Shown piece by piece: positions 55,933 to 64,000 of a stretch of 64,000 bases of DNA. Made by a program: the position numbers and the translations under genes. Every line of letters begins with the position of its first letter. The stretch's first letter is position 1. This stretch comes from Notamacropus eugenii (taxonomy: Eukaryota > Chordata > Mammalia > Diprotodontia > Macropodidae): contig NC_092877.1 in NCBI RefSeq assembly GCF_028372415.1, forward strand, positions 248,801,010-248,865,009, given 5' to 3'. The notes under the pieces are model-generated. The model was not told the DNA's origin, made no database searches, and worked only from the letters and a program-made list of their open reading frames with translations.

Positions 55933-56003
55933 TATTTATTTATTTGTTTGTTTGTTTGTTTGTTTGTTTGTTTATTTACTCATCTATTTATTTATTTATT
56001 TAT
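55933..56003. repeat. (TTTA)n/(TTTG)n microsatellite
   Basis: TTTG units flanked by TTTA units. Confidence 0.95.
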
Positions 56004-56442
56004 CGATACAGGTTTGTATCCTCAGGTATTGATGGATTTTATGGTAGCTGTACCACTTCCATTTGTTTAGTAGAAATGGCTTGAAGGACCATTCTGAAAG
56101 TACTCTTTGTTGCTTTGAAAATGTTTCAAAGAAATATCAGAACTGAATGCATGGCGGCTGAAGAGAAAAATATTAGACAAATACTGAGAAAAATTTTTAA
56201 ACTTTGGTGGTTCCAGTGAATGAGATTTTTCAAGTTCTAGATTTAGCAAGATTTGTTATGTCTGGAAATTAGAGACCATTCCAATATACTTCACAGTGAA
56301 TTTGAGAATTTGCTGGATACCTAGGATTTTTTAAATCAGATATTTGTTGTTTATTCAGTATTTAAGGTTGGTATGACACCTGAGTAATTGGTTGTATTTT
56401 TGTACATATATAGATCTTTTTATATAATATGGAAATTTGCAA

Positions 56443-56541
56443 CTAGATAGATAGATAGATAGATAGATAGATATTATCTATCTCCCTATCTTTATCTATC
56501 TATGAATCTATCTATCTATATATCTCTCTATCTATGTATAG
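56443..56541. repeat. (GATA)n-(TATC)n inverted microsatellite
   Basis: About seven GATA units are followed at once by TATC/ATCT units, giving a self-complementary tract able to fold into a hairpin. Confidence 0.9.
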
Positions 56542-56559
56542 GCAGACAAAATCAGATCC

Positions 56560-56720
56560 TCTGGAAAGGTGATACATGGGGCCATGCTGTAGTGCCCTAA
56601 TGGAGGGGAGCACAAAGATAATCAATGCTTCAATAAAGAATTACTGCTGTATGGTGTTTTGTATCCAAGAGCGTTGTCTTCTGGAACTATGGGAACCTGT
56701 AGCACCTACATACAAAGCAG
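56560..56720 (+). other. Unassigned segment, possibly LTR R/U5-like
   Basis: In plus orientation 'cttcaataaagaattactgc' (AATAAA near 56630), followed by 'tatccaagagcgttgtcttctgg', resembles a retroviral R/U5 end. It lies between the microsatellite and the LDHA copy. Weak. Confidence 0.25.
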
Positions 56721-58082
56721 GTAGTTTATATACCTGTGGGGCACTAGCTCTACTTGACACCAACCACTTAGACTATACAAGCCATATCCAGCATTATATG
56801 CAAACTGCAATAGGGTTCTATTCCCCATTTCTAACTTTAGGAAGAAACTAGGGTGCGTTCATAGGTTTTACATTTCTGATGTTTAGTCACTAACCAGAGA
56901 AAGGATTTGACCTATTTGAAAAGCAGATCATACATAACCCCTCAACCCCTGTCATATCCTCTCAATGGCAACACATTCAAAGGTTTTCAAATTGCAGCTC
57001 TTTCTGGATTCCCCAAAGAGTATATCGTGCTCTTCTTTAAATGACTCTCCTCCTCCGTATTCAGGTTGACCTTCACCACATCTGAAATGCCATTCTGCCC
57101 CAAGACATATGAGACACTATGGAAGACATTCTCATTAATATCATATAAGCCCTTAATCATGGTGGAATGCACTCTCCCAAGAATCTTCATAATATTTTCT
57201 GCCAGATCTGCCACCGAGAAGCCAATGGCCCAGGAAGTGTAACCCTTCACTTTGATTCCCTCGTAAGCACTTTCAACCACATGTTTGTTAACTTTCCAAT
57301 TCTCTACATCAGCATCAATTCTCAAAGAAGGATGAAGATTGTTTAGAAACATACCAGCAAGATTCACATTGCTCCACACAGGAACACTGGAGTCTCCATG
57401 TTCCCCAAGAACCCATCCAAGAGAACTTGAAGAATGGACACCAAGTCTCTACCCCATTAGGTACTGGAAATGGGCAGAATCCATACTGCAACCACTTCCA
57501 ATAACACAGTTTTTAGGAAAGCCACTTAGCTTCCAGGCCACATATGTCAAAATATCCACTTGACTGGAAACAATAAACAGCTTGTAATTAGGGCTGTATT
57601 TAACAATTTTGGGAATGATGAACTTAAAGATATTCCCATTATGCTGGACCAGATTAAGATGACTTTCTCCCTCCTGTTGACTTGCCCCAGCCATAACAAT
57701 GACCAGTTTTGAGTCTGCAAACACACCGTAGTGTTTGCCAGAAACCATCTTTGTCATTTTGAGGAAAATGCTGCCATGCTGGAGATCCATCATCTCTGCC
57801 TTTAGTTTGTCTTCTATTTCATCAACTAGGGCAAGTTCACCAGCCAGTTCCTTTGTTAAGATGCTAATGGCACGTTCCATGCCAACTGAACCAACCCCCA
57901 AAACAGTGGTCTTGTTCTGGGGCACTTGGTCTTCCTTTAGGACATTCAAGATCAGCTGATCCTTGAGAGTTGATGCCATTTTGGAGGGTATCTGGAGGTA
58001 CAGAGAGGATGCTGGTCAGGCTACGAAAGTTCTGAGTGAGATGTGAAGTTGCTGCTCCCAGACTCGCTGCTATCTCTAGTTT
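56720..58082 (-). pseudogene. LDHA: LDHA processed pseudogene (retrocopy)
   Basis: Intronless near-complete copy of lactate dehydrogenase A, which converts pyruvate and NADH to lactate and NAD in the cytosol. The CDS equivalent is 57979-56989, with about 100 bp of 5'UTR and recognisable 3'UTR. Kept motifs are N-terminal TLKDQLI, the NAD-binding [43 protein letters not shown] with the catalytic His, and [13 protein letters not shown]. Damage includes an in-frame stop at 57451-57449 (YLMG*RLGV, normally E), a 1-base deletion near 57028 that shifts the last codons, loss of the natural stop after QLQF-like codons, and a 2-codon deletion after GRVH. Active-site Arg residues are replaced (AGAR to AGAS; DSARFR to DSAHFQ). 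A-type, not B-type, from the N-terminus. Confidence 0.92.
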
Positions 58083-58840
58083 TGAAAAGAACTATGTAAT
58101 TTCTCTATTTTGAGGTTTATATATTTGGGAGATCAAATTACATTCTGCTTTTAGTGTATTTCTCAAAATGCACTGTTGCTCTATGTCTGTTAGTCAATGA
58201 CAACAAAGTCATTCAAAGATATTCACATTCAATCATTAATTAATCAATCAAAAATCAGGAATCAGTTTTCTAAAATAGTAAATGAAGCACTCAGAAACAA
58301 TGTGGATATTGTACCTACCATTGTAGCAGTGTTATATAAATAAAAACAGGCCGGCCAGTAACTAGTAGTTTCTTCTACAGATGTTGAATAATACATTTGA
58401 GTAATTTGTGCAAAAAATTTTATTGAATTACCTGAGTATCTATTCAGTCTGCAGGCCTACCCCATATATTCAATATATTATGTGATATGATTATAAGTTT
58501 ACTTATTATTCCATATGGCTTTTTATTTTAGTTTAAGACTCATGTGATAGCACGAGATAAATATAATGTTAGTGTTAATGTCACTGTTACATATAACAAC
58601 AAAACAATGAAAGATTCGTGCATTTCAAACTTATGTCAGTAAAGTAAGACCCTAAAATTTGTGACAGATTTTTGAAATGTTTTTGAGGAGAAATTATAGT
58701 GCTTAAAATGCAATACCAATTTGGTTTTGACTAGTTTTATTAATTCGATACCTCAGAGAAGTTTAGTATTCTGTGGTCACATGGAGTTTATTGTTTCCTC
58801 TTCTTTAGTAGGCTGTATGTATGTGTGGGGAGGGATGGCA
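58083..58840. other. Unassigned A+T-rich sequence
   Basis: No gene or confident repeat recognised. Confidence 0.4.
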
Positions 58841-58844
58841 AGAC

Positions 58845-58879
<35 letters not shown>

Positions 58880-58891
58880 GACAGAGAGAGA
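58841..58891. repeat. (GA)n/(CAGA)n microsatellite
   Basis: GA units around a block of CAGA units. Confidence 0.9.
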
Positions 58892-59628
58892 TGTTAGAAT
58901 TTTGTTCTCTTATTTTGAAGGGAATTTTTTTTTAAGTATGTAACAATAGAGTTTCTTCAAAGGATAAAAGTTTTATCTTTCTGATGGCCCCAACTTGTAT
59001 AATCATGAAACAAAATCAGAAGTTGCTGACTAAGATCATTTTTGATGTAGGTTAAACACTTGCAATTTTTGAAATTTCCTGAGCAAGATAATAATTCATG
59101 GTTTGTGTCATAAGCTTCTGAAATATCATTTGCATAAAATTCTTATCCTAAACTTTTATTACTCTAAGAGTATTTTTTTTTTAAATTTAGTACTGATAAG
59201 AAAATGAGAAATTTGGATCAAGCTTTAAATTATCAGCACCTCCCAATTTTCATAACATTTCAACATGTCATATTATAATTTAATTTCATTCCATTTTAAA
59301 TATCTTGATAAAGAAATGGAATTGAGCAGTTATCATTGGACATTTGACTTCTTTATTCTTTGCAATAAATATTCAGCTATGTCAAAATTTAACGGAATAA
59401 TATCTTTGAAGTTTTAAACTTTCAGTGGTCTGAAACTCTCTCCCTCTTTCTTTTCCTACCCTACACACTTGCTAAAGGGACATCTATGTCTACTGAAATT
59501 CTCCATCTTCTCTTTGAGCTTCTACCTTGGCTGCTTTGTAGTAGTTTATAAATCTAATATGTGTAAGATAATATTTGCAATGCAGTTTACAAACCTTAAA
59601 GTGATATAATGATAGTTATTAATAATAT
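58892..59628. other. Unassigned A+T-rich sequence
   Basis: No gene or confident repeat recognised. Confidence 0.4.
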
Positions 59629-59712
59629 AAAGAAGAAGAGTAGTAACAGCAGCAGTATCAGTAGTAATGGTGGTGGTAGTAGTAGTAGAAGCAGTAGTGG
59701 TAATAGTAGTCA

Positions 59713-59761
<49 letters not shown>

Positions 59762-59763
59762 TG
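59629..59763. repeat. (AGT)n microsatellite
   Basis: Imperfect AGC/AGT/GGT units become about 17 pure AGT units (about 59711-59761). The serine-rich frame over it is an artefact. Confidence 0.95.
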
Positions 59764-59804
59764 CAGAAAGACTTTGAAGTGTGAATTTAACCTCAGATCA
59801 TAAA

Positions 59805-59900
59805 ACATTAGAATGGGAAACGACTTTGCAGAGGAAATGTTCTCGCCTCCTTATTTTGTGGGTGAAAATCCTGAATCAAAAGTAACTGAGTGACTTAATT
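59805..59900 (-). mobile_element. MIR-like fragment, antisense (weak)
   Basis: Text resembling '...cagaggaaatgttctcgcctcc', 'gtgaaaatcctgaatcaaaagtaactgagtgacttaattg' fits a much diverged antisense MIR core. Confidence 0.4.
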
Positions 59901-59932
59901 GAAACCCTCCATCTATAACACAGAATAGCTTC

Positions 59933-60110
59933 TATATACATATATATACACACATATATGTGTGTGTATATATAATATATACACACACATACATATATAT
60001 GTATATATATCAATGTAATAAACATTTAATAATCTATAAAAGACATATATAAAAGTTATACACATATATACACACATTCACAAATGTACATACATATACA
60101 TGTACATCCT
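59933..60110. repeat. (TA)n/(CA)n/(TG)n low-complexity tract
   Basis: Two blocks of alternating TA/CA/TG units (59933-60012 and about 60045-60110). Confidence 0.85.
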
Positions 60111-60149
60111 GAAGAGTCTTAGTGGGTAAATTCATTTTCATGGTTAAGA

Positions 60150-63030
60150 AACTATAGTCAGTAGAGCAAAGATGGAAAAATAAAAGCAGGGACACAGCAG
60201 AGCTCTCCCCCAGTCCCCTCCAAATACCTGTAAAAATGATTCTAAACAAATTCTAGAGCAGTAGAACCCATAAAAAGATGAAATGAAGCAAATATCCATC
60301 CCAAGACAAACTGAAAGGTCAGCAGCAGAGGTTTCTGCAACAGACTCAGAGAGGAGCATGGTCCAATACAGCACCAGCACTGAGAGGATCCCTGCAAACC
60401 AGGAATAGTCTTTGGAGTGACTGAATTAGTATCAGCATTGGTGGTAGATGTTTCCAGAGCTCTCAGCCTACAAAGAGTAAGGAGATTTAATAGCTGTCTA
60501 GAAGGAGATTGCTGGGGTCCTTTTGTTGGCACAAAGTCATGACTCTTTTGCTTTGCCCACACTTGAATCTGGAGGAGCATTGACACAGCAGAGCTTGTGG
60601 TGACACTGGAGAGGGAACACTCCACACAGTACCATGGCAGAAAAGAGTGCTTTTGGTCGCTAACAAACCAGACCATAGGCCAGGAGAGAAATAAACACCT
60701 CTCCTTAGATCATACTGTCTTGGAAGAAGTGAAATCTTACAAGTCCCTAGAAGTATCTTAGAAAAGAGTTACATAAAATCCTTAAAATTTTGGCCAGTAC
60801 ATTTTCCATATTGGAAGCAGAACCCTACCTGATCAAAGAGTTAAAAACTCAAGAAGTAGGGTGAGGAAATAAGCAAACAATGGGAAAAAAACCCTCAAAC
60901 TACAGTCATATTAGTGACGAGGAAGACCAAAACATACACTCAGAAGAAGACAGTAAAGTCAAAGCTCCTTCATTCAGAGTCTCCAAGGAAAATATGAGTT
61001 GGTCTCAAACCACAGAAGAGATCAAAAAGAATTTTAAAAATCAAATAAGAGGAGAGAAAAATTGGGAAAAGAAATGTGAGTGATGAGAGAAAATCATGAA
61101 CAATGAGTCAACACCTGGCTAAAGGAGACCCCAAAAATACTAAAGAAAATAATCTCTTAAAAATTGTAGTGGGGCAAATGGAAGTTAATGATCATGAGAA
61201 ATCAAGAAAATATAAAACAAAACCAAACAAATGAAAAACTAGAAGAAAATGTGAAAAAAAAATCATTGAAAATACAGCTAACTTGAAAAATCAGACCAGG
61301 ACAGATAATTTTAAAAGTATTAGATTATCTGAAAGCCATCATCAAAAAAATCCTAGACATCATTTTTAAAGAAATTAACAAGTACAACTGTCCTAATGTT
61401 CTAGAACTAGAGCTTAAAATAGAAATGAAAAGAATCCATTGCTCTCCTCCTGAAAGAGATCATAAAATGAAAACAATCAAGATAATACTAGATTTAGAAG
61501 CTTCTGCGTTAAGGGATCATAGGGCTTGGAAAATGATATTCTGGAGGTCAAAGGAGCTAGGATTAAAATCAAGAACCACTTACTCAGCAAAATTGAGTGT
61601 AATCCATAAGGAGAAAAAAATATTATTCAATGATGAAGAGGAATTTAATGCATTCTTGAGAAAAGACTAGAGCTGAATACGAAAATTGACTCTCAAATAT
61701 AAGATTTAAGAGAAGTATGTAAGGGTAAACAGGAAAAAGAGATCCTAAGGAAATTATTAAAGTTGAGCATTCTTTCTTATGAAATTTTTCTCATTATGGA
61801 TGGAGTGCATTTACAGAGAGGGTACAGAGAGAGTTGAATATTAAAGACGATATCTAAAAGGTATAATGAAGGGGGGAGAGAGCAATATACTAGGAAAACG
61901 AGAAAGGGAGAGGTGAATGAGGTAAATTGTCTCCCAGAAAAGAATGAAGACAATACTTTTACAGTGGAGGATAATAGGAGTAGGTGAGAGGGAAATAGTG
62001 AACCTTACTTTGATAAGAATTGACTTAAGGAGGGAGTAACATGCACTTTCAAATGGTTGTGAACTTCTATCTTATCCTAAAGGGAAGTAGGGGGGGAAGG
62101 GAATAGGAGAGGGTGGGGTGATAAAAGGGAAGGCAGATAAGGGAGGGGGTAGTCAGAAGCAAGGGACAGGATGAAAGAAAACGACATAGCTATTATGGAA
62201 GTGTTTTGCATTATTGCACATGTATAAGCAATATCAAATTCCTTTCCTTATCAATGAGGGTGAGTATGGAGGGAGGTAGAGTGAGAATTTGGAACTCAAA
62301 GTTTTAAAAATGAATGATAAAAATTGTTTTTACATGTAACTTGGACATAAGATATACAGGAAATGGGGTATAGAAATCTATTTTACTCAACAGGAAAATA
62401 GAAGGAAAAGGGTCAAGGTTGGGGATATGATAGAAGTGAGGGCAGTTGGGGAAAGGAGTAACCCAAAGCAAAACAATTTTGAGGGACAGGGTAAAAGAAG
62501 AAAGAGAATAGAATAAATGGTGGTAGGTGGAATAGGTTAGTGGGAAAAACAATAGTAAATGTGAAAAAAAAGCAAAATCTGAAGCAAACTTCTCTGATAA
62601 AATCTCATTTCTCTAATATATAGAGAACCAATTCAATTTAATAAAAATAAGAGCCATTCTCTAATCATCAAAACATATAATCAGTTTTCAGCTGAAGTAA
62701 TTAACGATATCAATAGCCATATATATACATATTCTTTCTGAGGTACTACCTCATGGCTATTTGATTAGAAAATAGAAGAGAAAATGTAAATGAAAAATAT
62801 TGGAGGAGATGTGAGAAATAATCAGACATTAAAGTACTGTTGTCAGACTTGTGAATTTAATTAAACCATTCTATAGAGCAATTAGTAATTATGCCAAAAA
62901 AGTTATAAAACCAAGCATACCCTTTGATCTACCAATAACACTAGAAGTTCTGTATCCCAAAAGAAATTTAAGAAAGGAAAGGACCTGTATGAATAAAAAG
63001 TATTTATAACTGCTCTTTTCTATGGGTAAA
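60150..63030 (+). mobile_element. HAL1-type LINE (half-L1): 5'UTR, ORF1, purine-rich region, ORF2 tail
   Basis: In plus orientation there is an L1-like 5'UTR (60150-60879), a decayed ORF1 (60880-61670), and a long purine-rich non-coding part (61680-62565: repeated 'aagggaagtagggggggaagg', 'ggaactcaaagttttaaaaatgaatg', 'gatatacaggaaatggggtatagaaatct'). It then goes directly to the ORF2 C-terminal/3' segment (62570-63030: 'cttctctgataaaatctcatttctctaatatatagagaacc', 'gaggtactacctcatggctat', 'ataccctttgatctacc', 'tttataactgctcttttct'). The endonuclease and RT core are absent. This ORF1-without-RT layout is that of HAL1 elements, which are mobilised in trans by L1. ORF1 stops show it is dead. Confidence 0.7.
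60880..61670 (+). pseudogene. HAL1/L1 ORF1 remnant
   Basis: The start codon at 60880 (MGKKPSNYSH...) follows the 5'UTR and a highly charged N-terminal region, with a stop at 61081. After frameshifts the conserved C-terminus is open at 61425-61670: SPPERDHKMKT, LRDHRAWKMIFWRSKELGLKSRTTYSAKLSV and FNAFLRKD. These match the RNA-binding domain of L1 ORF1p. Confidence 0.8.
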
Positions 63031-63034
63031 GAAA

Positions 63035-64000
63035 TGAAAACAGTACAACTTTAGTAAGTCACTTATGATTTCTCTTTCCTGCTTACCTTTTCATGCCTCT
63101 CTTGATTCTTGTGTTTGAAAGGCACATGTTCTATTCAGCTCTGGTCTTTTCATCAAGAATGCTTGAAAGTCCTCTATTTTACTGAATGACCATTTTTCCC
63201 CCTGAAGTATTATACTCAGTTTTGCTGCGTAGGTGATTCTTTGTTTTAATCCTAGTTCCTTTGACTTCTGGAATATCATATTCCAAGGCCCTCAATCTCT
63301 TAATGTAGAAACTGTTACATCTTGTGTTATCCTGATTGTATTTCCACAATACTCGAATTGTTTCTTTCTAGCTGCTTACAATATTTTGTCCTTGACCTGA
63401 TAACTCTGGAATTTGGCTACAATATTCCTAGGAGTTTCTTTTTTTGGGTATCTTTCAGGAGGTGATTGGTGGATTCTTTCAATATTTATTTTGCCCTCTG
63501 ATTCTAGAATATCTGGGCAGTTTGGCTTGATAATTTCATGAAGATGATGTCTAGGCTTTTTCTTAAATCATGGCTTTCAGGTAGTCCCATAATTTTTAAA
63601 TTGTCTCTCCTGGATCTATTTTCCAGGTCAGTTGTTTTTCCAATGAGATATTTCACATTATCTTCTATTTTTTTCATTCTTTTGGTTTTGTTTTGTAAAT
63701 TCTTGACTTTGGTGTCTTCCTCTAATGATATGCTTTGTTCTTCCTCATCCAAAAGGAAGGAAGAAAATACCTGTTCACTAAGACAGTAACCAACTATAGT
63801 CTAATTTTTCCCCTTACTTGAGTATTATTCCAATTGATTACTTGACTTTTGAGTCCTTTATGAAATGGAGGGTGTATTCAAGGAACCTGTCATTTCTCAT
63901 TTCTTCCAAGGTGGTGCAATGAAGGGAGAGGAGATTACTCCTCTCCTGGCCTGGGCTTTATTCTGGGAGCAACCACAAGCTTTTCTGCCCAGGATCTGTG
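63035..64000 (-). mobile_element. L1 LINE, antisense: ORF1 and start of 5'UTR, running off the window
   Basis: From left to right the plus strand gives the complement of the post-ORF1 region ('acaactttagtaagtcacttatgat'), ORF1 C-terminus (63279-63091: MIFQKSKELGLKQRITYAAKLS...FLMKRPELNR), ORF1 N-terminal half (63752-63504: ENRSRRDNLKIMGLPESHD, preceded by a coiled-coil-like stretch) and the beginning of the 5'UTR (about 63800 on). It parallels the element at 200-2155. It abuts the HAL1 tail at about 63030 in opposite orientation and has no 3' end or poly(A) there, so it is either rearranged or the inverted 5' part of an insertion continuing beyond the window. Confidence 0.85.

Noticed and set aside
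56987-57979. LDHA-like frame as a functional gene.
   Set aside because: No introns, an in-frame stop, a frameshift, loss of the natural stop and loss of active-site arginines show it is a processed pseudogene.
59609-59803. Serine-rich open frame.
   Set aside because: It is an AGT triplet repeat read in one phase.
60242-60676. 144-codon minus-strand open frame.
   Set aside because: It is antisense to the 5'UTR of the HAL1/L1 element and shows no recognisable domain.
200-63040. Both antisense L1 ORF1 segments (near 285 and 63043) seemed to share a breakpoint at 'aactttagtaagtc'.
   Set aside because: In the left element the sequence continues past that point as normal L1 post-ORF1 sequence to about 200, so there is no common breakpoint.
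1-64000. CRISPR arrays, bacterial operons, phage or plasmid features.
   Set aside because: Direct repeats here are microsatellites or dispersed retroelements, and the sequence is vertebrate in every respect.

Overview
This window is non-coding, A+T-rich vertebrate DNA that I read as marsupial. The evidence is the repeat content: L1 LINEs with marsupial-type 3' ends, a HAL1-type half-L1 (ORF1 without an RT core), an RTE/BovB-clade LINE, many MIR/CORE-SINE and L2 fossils, tRNA-derived SINEs of the type common in opossum, wallaby and Tasmanian devil, several solo LTRs and very long di- and tetranucleotide microsatellites. I cannot name the species. I found no intact host protein-coding gene. Long open frames are repeat translations, except for one processed pseudogene and one short exon-like ORF of unknown identity.

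Layout. 0-2.2 kb: antisense L1 5'UTR/ORF1. 2.2-7.9 kb: mostly unique A+T-rich DNA with MIRs and two solo LTRs of one family, the second inside a MIR. 8.1-16.1 kb: an antisense RTE LINE split by one 5.8-kb L1 whose 5' half is inverted. 16-26 kb: MIRs, tRNA-type SINEs, an L2, an L1 3' end and a diverged direct duplication (19.2/20.8 kb). 28.4-30.4 kb: an L1 3' end abutting an unidentified G+C-richer block. 32.0 kb: exon-like ORF with a consensus splice donor. 33.5-35.4 kb: a hAT-like element broken by a third LTR copy that carries an internal 176-bp duplication, then a different LTR and an L2. 39-44 kb: L2 and two more LTRs. 44-47.6 kb: repeat-poor. 47.6-50 kb: two copies of another SINE and an LTR with visible TATA and poly(A) signals. 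52-54 kb: L2 carrying a 7SL RNA retropseudogene. 56.7-58.1 kb: LDHA processed pseudogene. 60.1-64 kb: HAL1-type LINE followed by inverted L1 ORF1/5'UTR running off the window.

The features are a record of successive retrotransposition, not a working gene set. Nesting gives relative ages: MIR/L2 oldest, then RTE, then L1 (inside RTE) and LTRs (inside MIR and a hAT-like element), with 7SL and LDHA copies supplied in trans by LINE machinery. I did not find an undescribed functional system. The best-supported structural observations are the 5'-inverted L1 with a shared target-site duplication, the solo LTR with a perfect 5-bp target duplication inside a MIR, the three-member LTR family with an internally duplicated copy, and the unexplained direct duplication at 19.2/20.8 kb. 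Family names come from recalled consensus patterns, not a database search.
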